A stretch of 6,458 bases of DNA. Source: Candidatus Woesearchaeota archaeon (GTDB lineage Archaea; Nanobdellota; Nanobdellia; Woesearchaeales; JAUUYB01). A program made the position numbers and the translations under genes. The stretch lies in assembly GCA_030590605.1 (NCBI GenBank), contig JAUUYB010000062.1, positions 1-6,458 of the forward strand, written 5' to 3'. Position 1 is the first letter of the stretch. Every line of letters begins with the position of its first letter. The notes below the pieces were generated by a model that was not told the origin of the DNA, did no database searches, and saw only the letters and a program-made list of their open reading frames with translations. This document shows, one piece after another, positions 1 to 5,285 of the stretch.

Positions 1-683
1 CAGGAGCAGAGTATCTGTTACTTAGTTATGCAGAAGACTGGCCAGGTTGCGGTTCTGTTGAATTAGGTACAGGCATGGCTGATGAGTTTGGCAATGTCCA
101 TATTGTGGGGGCGATGAGTTCTATAATCAATGATTACCCATTTGGGTTTGGCGGAGATTATGAAGGCGTAAGCGGAGCGAAGATCTGGTTGGTACTGGCA
201 GCTGATAAGACAGCAGAGTGCTTTAATGCTTGGAACCCTGGTGAATATCTGTTTGAGACTGAATTAATCTATGAAACACCATATTATGAATTGCTTAATC
301 TATACCAAAAACTACCTGGAGTAGACCGTGATTTGGATGGGTTCTGGGATGTTCTTCTAGGAGGAGCATCTGGCGAATTTCATTATACGGTCGGGCTTAC
401 ACCAAATGATTTTATGTTTTGGGGATATGATTTGGCACCGACTGCAAGCTATACATTGTTGACATATGGCGGATTGACCGATGTTGAATGTTTTGGAACA
501 GCGATGACTGATGGGGATGGAAACATCTATCTGGATGGAGGATATTCTTTTGATTTGAAATCAAATCAACCCTTGATCATACCATCTAAAGTTTGGTTAG
601 TTCCGGAAGTAAATGTTGATTGTGCAAACCATAAGATTCTCTCTTGGAATAATTGGGAAGATTGGTTATGGGAAGAGAATTAA
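1..683 (+). CDS. C-terminal part of a probable secreted tandem-repeat protein (5' end outside window)
   Basis: The reading frame is open from base 3 to the TAA at 681-683, giving 226 visible residues, so the ATG at 75 is probably internal and the true start lies upstream. The visible part holds two copies of one domain. Copy A (visible residues about 2-86) runs from a YLLLSYAEDWPG segment through GTGMADEFGNVHI to KIWLVLAAD and WNPGEYLFE. Copy B (about 115-226) has SYTLLTYGG, GTAMTDGDGNIYL, KVWLVPE and WEDWLWE at matching places, and its start (WDVLLGGASGEFHYTV) is visible whereas that of copy A is off the edge. The composition is acidic, rich in aromatics and glycine and poor in lysine, and looks beta-rich. 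This suits an exported or surface protein, but the N-terminus that would carry a signal peptide is missing. Similar repeats occur, as I recall, in archaeal secreted proteins of unknown function. No catalytic motif is visible. The function is unknown. Confidence 0.75.
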   Translation, partial: GAEYLLLSYAEDWPGCGSVELGTGMADEFGNVHIVGAMSSIINDYPFGFGGDYEGVSGAKIWLVLAADKTAECFNAWNPGEYLFETELIYETPYYELLNLYQKLPGVDRDLDGFWDVLLGGASGEFHYTVGLTPNDFMFWGYDLAPTASYTLLTYGGLTDVECFGTAMTDGDGNIYLDGGYSFDLKSNQPLIIPSKVWLVPEVNVDCANHKILSWNNWEDWLWEEN

Positions 684-703
684 TTTTTATTTTTTTTTTT
701 TTT
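684..703 (+). terminator. Archaeal poly-T terminator after the repeat protein
   Basis: Immediately after the TAA stop there are five T, then A, then an unbroken run of 14 T (690-703). No stable hairpin precedes it, which fits archaeal intrinsic termination, where a U-tract alone is enough. It separates the first gene from the promoter of the next. Confidence 0.8.
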
Positions 704-740
704 AAAATTTCATAAACTGTAGATTTCTATCCTACTATCA

Positions 741-754
741 GAAAACTTAATATA
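741..754 (+). promoter_or_regulatory. BRE/TATA promoter of the STAS-like gene
   Basis: A purine-rich GAAAAC (741-746, BRE-like) is followed by TTAATATA (747-754). The TATA centre lies about 27 bases before the ATG at 777. Transcription would therefore begin at or next to the start codon, giving a leaderless mRNA. Confidence 0.65.
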
Positions 755-776
755 CCAAACCTACCTAATTTTGAGT

Positions 777-1139
777 ATGGACAGGATTCGGCATATCGTG
801 CATGAAGGAAAGGGCGTGATAATCTTCGATTTCTCTAATATGACTTCTGGTCCTGATGCGCTTAAACTGATACAACGTTCCATGGATGAATGCAAGAAGC
901 ACCCTCCTGATTCTATCTTGAGCATCACTGACGTCACTGATGCGGTGTATAATAGGGATACTCTTGAGGGGATGAAGCAGTTCTCAGAAAAATCTAAGGA
1001 GTTTACCAAAAAGTCCGCTGTCGTTGGCATAACAGGTATGAAGAAAGTAGGGTATAGGATAGTCATGGCGTTCTCGAAAAGGAACTTACGGGTATTCGAT
1101 AAGGTTGAAGAAGCGCTTGACTATCTGGTCAAGGAATGA
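777..1139 (+). CDS. SpoIIAA/STAS-like single-domain protein
   Basis: A soluble protein of 120 residues with no signal peptide or membrane segment. The order of elements suits an alpha/beta STAS/SEC14-type fold (the SpoIIAA-like family): a first strand GVIIFDFS (13-20), a helix with DALKLIQRSMDECKK, a strand SILSITDVTDA (46-56), a helix, then KKSAVVGITGMKK (78-90) and the closing RVFDKVEEALDYLV (105-118). The KK.AVVGITG.KK stretch and the final FD..EEAL.YL pattern are the most recognisable family features. Proteins of this kind have no proven enzymatic role; some STAS relatives act in protein-partner switching. A TTG six bases upstream (771) could also start it, but the TATA position favours ATG 777 and there is no Shine-Dalgarno sequence. 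It is transcribed alone from its own promoter, and its 3' end overlaps the convergent methyltransferase gene by 19 bases. The fold call is moderate and the role is unknown. Confidence 0.75.
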   Translation: MDRIRHIVHEGKGVIIFDFSNMTSGPDALKLIQRSMDECKKHPPDSILSITDVTDAVYNRDTLEGMKQFSEKSKEFTKKSAVVGITGMKKVGYRIVMAFSKRNLRVFDKVEEALDYLVKE

Positions 1140-2095
1140 TTATGTTTACGCATCCGACACACAAAGAATCCTTCTGTGTCGTTGTCCTGAGGCCAGATTC
1201 GTAGCGTATTCTTGACACCTTCATGATATGTTGTCCCTTCGAATTCAAGTATGGGTTTCCCTCTGTTTATCTTGAGGTCTATCTTTTCAGTCTTCATGTC
1301 TGGATGGGCTGTCAGGAATATTGACACCACGCCTTCATCTTCTTCTGGTTCGCATGAACAAGTAGAATAGACTAGTATCCCTCCTGGCTTGAGGATCTTG
1401 TAGGCGGTATCAAGCAGTTGATTCTGAGTATGCGCTAGCCTCTTTATCATGTTCGGGTTCCACATCCTGATGGTCTTGAGGGATTTCCTTATGGTTCCGG
1501 TTCCTGAGCAAGGCGCATCTACTAGTATCCTGTCAAATGTCTGACCTGCTTTCGCGAATTGCTGCCCGAACATCATAGTAGAGACTGTATTGCTTGCCCC
1601 TACGCGCTGCAGATTGATCCCTAGTGACGCCATCCGTGTTCCTTTGAAATCATTGCAGATGAGGATTCCTTGATTTTCCATATATTGTGCTATCTGACTT
1701 GCCTTTGATCCTGGAGCTGAGCACATATCAAGCACGATTTCGTCTGGTTTCGGATCTAGCGCAAGCGGAGGTATCATAGAAGCAGGTTCCTGGATATAGA
1801 CATAACCTAGCAGGTGCTCCCTGAGGTTTCCTATATCTCTCCGTTTCTCTTCTCCTTTATGCTCGATCCAGAATCCTTCTTTGCACCATGGTACTGGTGT
1901 CAGCTCCCATTCATCTTCGAGTCTTTTAACTAGATCTTTCACAGAGATCTTGAGAGTGTTTACTCTGATGGCTCTTCTGAGAAATTTAAGTGAATACTTC
2001 TTGAAATCAGCGAAACATGTGAGGCAGGAATAACGGTCTATGAATTTCTGCTTGAACTCGATCTCTTCGACATTCCATTTCTTGTCCTTTGGCAT
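1121..2095 (-). CDS. NOL1/NOP2/Sun-family RNA (cytosine-5) methyltransferase
   Basis: A protein of 324 residues that should transfer a methyl group from S-adenosylmethionine to C5 of cytosine in tRNA or rRNA in the cytoplasm. The N-terminal part (1-95) includes RAIRVNTLK (41-49), typical of the RNA-binding lead-in. YVYIQEPASMIPP (98-110) precedes the Rossmann core. The SAM motif I is VLDMCSAPGSKASQ (121-134). Motif IV DAPCSGTGT (193-201) carries the cysteine (C196) that releases the product. Motif VI STCSCEPEEDEG (244-255) carries the attacking cysteine C246. The C-terminus LRIWPQDNDTEGFF (298-311) is the usual closing motif. All key residues are present. The length fits the archaeal Trm4/NOP2-like family without a PUA domain, so tRNA m5C (Trm4-like) is the likeliest activity, although rRNA is possible. 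The ATG at 2095 has no Shine-Dalgarno sequence but a TATA box about 27 bases upstream. It is divergent from aIF5A. Confidence 0.93.
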   Translation of the reverse strand: MPKDKKWNVEEIEFKQKFIDRYSCLTCFADFKKYSLKFLRRAIRVNTLKISVKDLVKRLEDEWELTPVPWCKEGFWIEHKGEEKRRDIGNLREHLLGYVYIQEPASMIPPLALDPKPDEIVLDMCSAPGSKASQIAQYMENQGILICNDFKGTRMASLGINLQRVGASNTVSTMMFGQQFAKAGQTFDRILVDAPCSGTGTIRKSLKTIRMWNPNMIKRLAHTQNQLLDTAYKILKPGGILVYSTCSCEPEEDEGVVSIFLTAHPDMKTEKIDLKINRGKPILEFEGTTYHEGVKNTLRIWPQDNDTEGFFVCRMRKHNHSLTR

Positions 2096-2117
2096 AGGCA
2101 GAAGAGGAGGACATACC

Positions 2118-2126
2118 TATAAAAAA
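2118..2126 (-). promoter_or_regulatory. TATA box of the m5C methyltransferase gene
   Basis: On the minus strand the sequence reads TTTTTTATA, with its centre about 27 bases from the ATG at 2095. This predicts a transcript starting at the start codon. The purine run GAGGAGG next to it (about 2104-2110) lies on the plus strand and cannot serve as a ribosome-binding site for this gene. Confidence 0.65.
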
Positions 2127-2178
2127 TTATGGGTGGGCGGAAAATACAGCACGACACCAGATTCAATGAACCACAATA

Positions 2179-2186
2179 TTTATAAA
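2179..2186 (+). promoter_or_regulatory. TATA box of the aIF5A-L40e-S2P-trmJ operon
   Basis: A near-perfect archaeal TATA box, TTTATAAA. Adding about 27 bases places the transcription start near 2209, leaving a leader of about 22 bases that includes a ribosome-binding site. It is the only clear TATA element in front of the four-gene cluster. Confidence 0.7.
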
Positions 2187-2222
2187 TGATTCATAGCCTC
2201 TATCAGGTCAACAGATAAAACC

Positions 2223-2227
2223 GGTGA
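2223..2227 (+). promoter_or_regulatory. Ribosome-binding site of aIF5A
   Basis: GGTGA lies four bases before the ATG at 2232 and matches part of the archaeal anti-Shine-Dalgarno complement GGAGGUGA. It is the only promoter-proximal gene in the window with such a site. Confidence 0.6.
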
Positions 2228-2231
2228 AAAT

Positions 2232-2630
2232 ATGGGTGAAGTGAAACTTGTTTCAGTAGGAGCATTGAAGAAAGGTAATTATGTTGTCATTGATGGCGTC
2301 GCATGTACAGTTGGCGATACGTCCGTCTCCAGACCAGGAAAGCACGGTCATGCAAAAGTGCGGATGGACGCTGTAGGCATCATTGATGGCAAGAAGCGTG
2401 TTATCGTTATGCCAGGGCATGATAACATAGAAGCCCCTATCATTGACAAGCGTAACGCACAGGTACTATCGATCTCAGGAGATTCAGCGAATGTGATGGA
2501 CTCTGAGAATTACGAGACCTTCGATTTAGAGATCCCCTCCGACCTCAAGGAAAGCTGCAAAGAAAGCGCTGTGGTCGTTTATTGGGTCATCCTGGATGAT
2601 AAGGTCATGAAACAGATCAAGACAGAATAG
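2232..2630 (+). CDS. eif5a: Translation factor aIF5A (hypusine-containing)
   Basis: A protein of 132 residues, the usual archaeal length. The family rescues ribosomes stalled on difficult peptide sequences such as polyproline and assists peptide bond formation. The N-terminal SH3-like domain (about 1-70) carries the modification loop RPGKHGHAKVR (34-44), in which K37 is the lysine converted to deoxyhypusine or hypusine by deoxyhypusine synthase. The flanking GKHGHAK residues are intact. The C-terminal OB-fold domain (about 71-132) ends with AVVVYWVILDDKVMKQIK, the standard family closing. It is the first gene of the operon, with its own TATA box, a short leader and a GGTGA ribosome-binding site. 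The L40e gene begins eight bases after its stop. No gene for the modifying enzyme is in this window. Confidence 0.97.
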   Translation: MGEVKLVSVGALKKGNYVVIDGVACTVGDTSVSRPGKHGHAKVRMDAVGIIDGKKRVIVMPGHDNIEAPIIDKRNAQVLSISGDSANVMDSENYETFDLEIPSDLKESCKESAVVVYWVILDDKVMKQIKTE

Positions 2631-2633
2631 GTG
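2629..2633 (+). promoter_or_regulatory. Ribosome-binding site deciding the L40e start
   Basis: AGGTG overlaps the stop codon of aIF5A. It sits five bases before the ATG at 2639 but only two before the adjacent ATG at 2636, so it favours 2639 and a protein beginning MAKFPEAE. Confidence 0.5.
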
Positions 2634-2638
2634 TAATG

Positions 2639-2800
2639 ATGGCGAAATTTCCAGAAGCAGAAGCGCGGTTGTCACGCGGAAAGTATGTTTGCAGAAAATG
2701 CAAAAGCGTGACACGAGCAGCTCCGATGAAAGTGCTCCAGGGCAAGGTTGCCTGCAGGAGTTGCGGGGGCAGGGCGCTTAGAGTGATGCGTAAGAAATAA
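2639..2800 (+). CDS. rpl40e: 50S ribosomal protein L40e (zinc ribbon)
   Basis: A basic protein of 53 residues that should be part of the large ribosomal subunit. It starts MAKFPEAEARL, the signature opening of archaeal L40e, and ends in a basic tail (RALRVMRKK). Two CxxC pairs, C18/C21 and C39/C42, should bind one zinc ion. The spacing between the pairs is 17 residues. The common archaeal form, as I know it, has about 10, so this is a longer-loop variant. Two in-frame ATG codons stand side by side (2636 and 2639), and the ribosome-binding site favours the second. It sits between aIF5A and the protease gene, whose ATG is one base after this stop, so all are probably on one transcript. Confidence 0.9.
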   Translation: MAKFPEAEARLSRGKYVCRKCKSVTRAAPMKVLQGKVACRSCGGRALRVMRKK

Positions 2801-2801
2801 A

Positions 2802-4043
2802 ATGGATATATCAGGGATTTCGCAGATTCTTGTGACCTTTTTTACTGAGATGGAGTTTTCTACAAAAATCGCTTTCATCCTTATTGTTCTTTTTACTGCG
2901 TTCCTGCTCTATAATCGTAAGAATCTGGATGTCCAGAAGGTCATCTCATGGGTTCTTTATGTTGTTCTATTCAGAGGGAAGTATGGAATAAAGAGTATGG
3001 ACAAGTGGTCTAAGAGATTTCCACGGACCCTTAGATATGCCGGCATATTCGGTATAGGCCTGGGGTATCTTGGCATGGTCGCGATTGGAGTGGTCCTGGT
3101 AAAAGGGTTATTTGATTTCTTTTTCGTTCCTGATGCGCTGCCTTCAGTCATGCCGGTATTACCGATAAATGTCAGCTGGGCTGTCCATGTCCCCCTTCTA
3201 TATTTCATCCTTTGCATACCTATCCTTGCGGCAGTCCATGAGTTTGCACATGGGATAATAGCAAGAAGATATGATATTCCTGTCAAGTCGTCAGGGTTCG
3301 GGTTCATCGGATTGATTGTACCGATCCTTCCTCTCGCATTTGTCGAACCAGACGACAAGAAACTTCGTAAAGCCAAACCAAATGAGCAGCTATCTGTCTA
3401 TGCTGCTGGGGCGACGTCAAACGTATTTCTGGCTATCATCCTCGCAGCGATATTTTTCCTTACAATCCCTGCATTAGCAAATAATATGATGCTGCATGAA
3501 GGGGCGAAGATTGTACATGTCGAGGAAAATGATGCTTATCCTGCCTATGCAGAAGGAGTGACTGCAGATGAGCTCATCCTCTCGCTTGACGGTGTAGAGA
3601 TAGAATACCTTACCAATCTGACTATGATGCTGCATGACAAAGGACCTGGCGAAACTGTTCAGCTTGAGACTGATCGTGCGAATTACTCTCTCACGCTTGC
3701 TCCTCATCCTGAAAATCCAGAATATGGGTATCTTGGTGTTAATCTTGTAGATTCTGTAGTGGTCAAGCAGGAGTTCATAGATAAATGGGGCGCTAAGATG
3801 CCCGGATTCCTCATGTGGATTGTTGGTCTGATGAAATGGCTTATAATTCTTAATTTAGGTGTGGGGCTGTTCAATTTCATCCCGATCGGTCCGATTGATG
3901 GCGGACGCATGATGATAGTCACTCTCCAAAAATACTTCCCTGAAAAGAAAGCTTTCAAGATCTGGAAGTTCATATCCACAGTATTCCTGTTCCTTCTACT
4001 ATTAAATCTCGCTACTCTTTTCTTACCATATATATTACCATGA
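2802..4043 (+). CDS. M50 site-2-type intramembrane zinc metalloprotease with PDZ-like domain
   Basis: A polytopic membrane protein of 413 residues. The zinc-binding HEFAH motif is at 146-150 (H146, H150 as ligands, E147 catalytic) at the end of a hydrophobic segment. The third ligand is D366 in the late NFIPIGPIDGGRM motif (358-370), and all catalytic residues are present. Likely membrane segments are about 21-37, 83-106, 130-146, 165-181, 204-224, 336-360 and 389-411. Between the two active-site halves lies a soluble PDZ-like region (about 234-315, containing EGVTADELILSLDGVEIE), which in this family binds or gates substrates. Such enzymes cut membrane-bound proteins such as anti-sigma factors, regulators or remnant signal peptides; the substrate here is unknown. 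The ATG is one base after the L40e stop with no good Shine-Dalgarno sequence, suggesting translational coupling. The downstream trmJ overlaps it by four bases. Confidence 0.93.
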   Translation: MDISGISQILVTFFTEMEFSTKIAFILIVLFTAFLLYNRKNLDVQKVISWVLYVVLFRGKYGIKSMDKWSKRFPRTLRYAGIFGIGLGYLGMVAIGVVLVKGLFDFFFVPDALPSVMPVLPINVSWAVHVPLLYFILCIPILAAVHEFAHGIIARRYDIPVKSSGFGFIGLIVPILPLAFVEPDDKKLRKAKPNEQLSVYAAGATSNVFLAIILAAIFFLTIPALANNMMLHEGAKIVHVEENDAYPAYAEGVTADELILSLDGVEIEYLTNLTMMLHDKGPGETVQLETDRANYSLTLAPHPENPEYGYLGVNLVDSVVVKQEFIDKWGAKMPGFLMWIVGLMKWLIILNLGVGLFNFIPIGPIDGGRMMIVTLQKYFPEKKAFKIWKFISTVFLFLLLLNLATLFLPYILP

Positions 4044-4726
4044 TCCATATAGTGTTGATGGAACCTGAGCACGCAGGAAACATCGGTGCGGTCGCCCGGG
4101 CGATGGCTAATTTTGATTTGACACATCTTGTTCTCGTTGACCCTAAGGTGGATCATTTATGCGAGGAAGCCAGATGCCGTGCTAAGCACTCCCAGAATGT
4201 GTTGGATGGAGCTAAGGTCATCCCAAAAAAAGAGCTCTGGAAATCTTTTGATTATGTCATAGGAACTACTGCTAAGACAGGTACTGATTACAATATCCCG
4301 AGAAGTCCGCTTGATGCTGCAGAACTCGCAAAGAATTATGCAAAGAAGTGGGATAGTGCAGATTTCGCGCTTCTGTTCGGACGGGAAGGTAAGGGACTCT
4401 CTAACGTAGAAGTGAGAAAATGCGATTTCGTAGTCAAGATAGACTCATCGAAAAAATACGGGACCCTGAATCTCTCTCATGCATGTTCGATCCTTTTCTA
4501 TGAGATTTTCAGGCACCGGATGCAGGATGTACCGAAGGTAGAGCTTGCAAGGAAAGAGGAGAAGGAAGTACTTCTGAAAAAGATAGGAAAACTTCTGGAT
4601 GGTATGGAATTCTCGACTAAGGACAAGAAAGAGACCCAAAAGAAGGTATGGAAACGGGTTATTGGAAAGAGTACGATGACGAAGCGTGAGGCTTTCGCAT
4701 TAATCGGTTTTTTTAAGAAGCTCTGA
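4040..4726 (+). CDS. trmJ: tRNA (cytidine/uridine-2'-O-)-methyltransferase TrmJ
   Basis: A SPOUT-class methyltransferase of 228 residues. TrmJ methylates the 2'-O of ribose at position 32 of the tRNA anticodon loop using S-adenosylmethionine; archaeal forms studied act on cytidine 32. Motif 1 is EPEHAGNIGAVARAM (8-22), with the conserved N14 and R20. Motif 2 is LLFGREGKGLSN (111-122). Motif 3 is GTLNLSHACSILFYE (141-155). Together they form the trefoil-knot SAM site. The C-terminal part (about 165-228) is a lysine- and glutamate-rich helical extension typical of TrmJ. The start ATG overlaps the protease stop as ATGA, with no Shine-Dalgarno sequence, so it is probably translated by re-initiation. 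The 3' end overlaps the convergent winged-helix gene by 27 bases. TrmJ is favoured over other SpoU-family members because of the N-terminal P.H.GNIG motif and the extension. Confidence 0.92.
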   Translation: MIHIVLMEPEHAGNIGAVARAMANFDLTHLVLVDPKVDHLCEEARCRAKHSQNVLDGAKVIPKKELWKSFDYVIGTTAKTGTDYNIPRSPLDAAELAKNYAKKWDSADFALLFGREGKGLSNVEVRKCDFVVKIDSSKKYGTLNLSHACSILFYEIFRHRMQDVPKVELARKEEKEVLLKKIGKLLDGMEFSTKDKKETQKKVWKRVIGKSTMTKREAFALIGFFKKL

Positions 4727-5035
4727 TCTGTTCTTTAAGATTTTCTTTACTTTCAGATTCAATTTCGGTTTAGCATTCTCTCCAAGCGTGTAGTAGGTCT
4801 TCTCTGCGCTTTCCCCCCAGCTATACTCCCCTTTCTCTCTCAACACCTTATGCACCTTGAATTCGCCGATCGAAGTGCCTTTCTTGAGATGATAATAGAT
4901 CAGTCTAAGCGTACAACGAGGAAATGATTCCCTATAGACTGAATAGATCTCATATCCATAGGCTTGCTTCATAAGAAAGAGTATCTCGATGATGTTCTGC
5001 CGAACCTGGCTCCCTATCGGCCGTCCTCTATCCAT
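4700..5035 (-). CDS. Small winged-helix (PadR-like) DNA-binding protein
   Basis: A protein of 111 residues, probably a transcription regulator. VRQNIIEILFLMKQA (11-25) forms the first helix. YGYEIYSVYRESFP (26-39) resembles the HGYE segment of PadR proteins. CTLRLIYYHLKKGTSIGEF (41-59) is placed as the recognition helix. The basic hairpin 60-83 ending in KTYYTLGENAKPK matches the PadR-type wing and its Y.L...G ending. The C-terminus is lysine-rich and lacks the long dimerisation helix of full PadR proteins. An in-frame ATG at 5110 would add 25 residues, but ATG 5035 is preferred: a TATA box is centred about 27 bases upstream, and the extension would cross it. Its promoter faces the structured element at 5107-5221, a possible but unproven target region. 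I know of similar uncharacterised proteins in small-genome archaea. Confidence 0.8.
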   Translation of the reverse strand: MDRGRPIGSQVRQNIIEILFLMKQAYGYEIYSVYRESFPRCTLRLIYYHLKKGTSIGEFKVHKVLREKGEYSWGESAEKTYYTLGENAKPKLNLKVKKILKNRSELLKKTD

Positions 5036-5058
5036 ACTTGAACCTTGATCTTGACCGC

Positions 5059-5070
5059 TTATATATTTTT
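5059..5070 (-). promoter_or_regulatory. TATA box of the winged-helix gene
   Basis: On the minus strand the sequence reads GGGAAAAATATATAA, with a TATA core centred near 5062, about 27 bases before the ATG at 5035. A leaderless transcript is predicted. Because the core is nearly palindromic it could also fire rightwards, with a start near 5089. Confidence 0.65.
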
Positions 5071-5106
5071 CCCACACAAAAAGGAAACGATCAGGGAATC
5101 TATTTA

Positions 5107-5221
5107 GCAAGTCGCCCCCACTGGCGCGGGTCGGGTCGAGGGTTGGCTCCTTCGGAGTGGCCCGTAGGACATTTTTAGAAAATGTCCGTCCGCCGCCAAT
5201 GGTGGGGACGGCGTAGCGTGC
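5107..5221 (+). ncRNA. Candidate structured RNA of unknown family (three-way junction)
   Basis: This stretch has no convincing coding frame and is about 66% GC (5111-5212) in AT-rich surroundings. It folds by eye into a three-way junction. P1 pairs 5111-5121 with 5202-5212 (one U-G, one C/A mismatch) and continues as 5122-5126 with 5194-5198, leaving a three-base bulge at 5199-5201. P2 pairs 5127-5132 with 5159-5164 and contains a small hairpin, 5147-5150 with 5154-5157. P3 is a perfect nine-base-pair hairpin, 5167-5175 with 5179-5187, with loop TAG. An outer GCA/TGC pair (5107-5109 with 5219-5221) may close it. The plus strand is preferred because two G-U pairs would become A-C mismatches on the other strand, although the C/A mismatch argues slightly the other way. 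It resembles neither 5S rRNA, tRNA, SRP RNA nor RNase P RNA by signature motifs. It could be an independent RNA or a cis element; the strand is tentative. Confidence 0.55.
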
Positions 5222-5254
5222 ATAACAAAATCAGAGAATTCCAAATTTCATAAA

Positions 5255-5263
5255 TTATAAATA
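5255..5263 (+). promoter_or_regulatory. TATA box of the membrane protein-trmG10 operon
   Basis: TTATAAATA is centred at 5259, 27 bases before the ATG at 5286, so a leaderless transcript is predicted. It lies downstream of the structured element, so the element would not be in the leader of this mRNA if this promoter is used. Confidence 0.7.
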
Positions 5264-5285
5264 CTTAAACCATAATAACCAAGTC

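Noticed and set aside
75..77. ATG at 75 as the true start of the first protein
   Set aside because: The same frame is open back to the window edge, and the 24 preceding codons encode the first part of the repeat unit (YLLLSYAEDWPG), which copy B also has. No TATA box or Shine-Dalgarno sequence precedes it.
771..776. TTG at 771 as the start of the STAS-like gene
   Set aside because: It would lie upstream of the transcription start predicted from the TATA box, whereas ATG 777 fits the 27-base spacing exactly.
761..1066. Minus-strand open frame opposite the STAS-like gene
   Set aside because: It is antisense to a better-supported gene with a matching promoter; its cysteine- and serine-rich composition is typical of a shadow frame.
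2957..3376. Minus-strand open frame of 139 codons opposite the protease gene
   Set aside because: It is antisense to well-supported coding sequence with the HEFAH motif, has low-complexity composition and has no promoter or recognisable domain.
3704..4156. Minus-strand open frame of 150 codons opposite the protease/trmJ junction
   Set aside because: It mirrors the coding strand of two clearly identified genes and shows no protein-like features.
5036..5110. Upstream ATG at 5110 (minus strand) for the winged-helix protein
   Set aside because: The 25 extra residues are encoded across the TATA box and would be outside the predicted transcript. Homologous-looking sequence begins at MDRGRP.
5107..5221. 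5S rRNA, tRNA or SRP RNA identity for the structured element
   Set aside because: The size and three-way junction recall 5S rRNA, but the conserved CGAAC and GGAAGUUAAG loops are absent. There is no T-arm GGTTCGA or acceptor pairing for tRNA, and no SRP helix 8 GGAAG-type core.
5107..5227. H/ACA guide RNA, suggested by an ACA at 5225-5227
   Set aside because: The internal loop that would serve as the target pocket has only one base on one side, and no kink-turn is visible. The three-way junction is not the usual layout. Kept only as a remote alternative.
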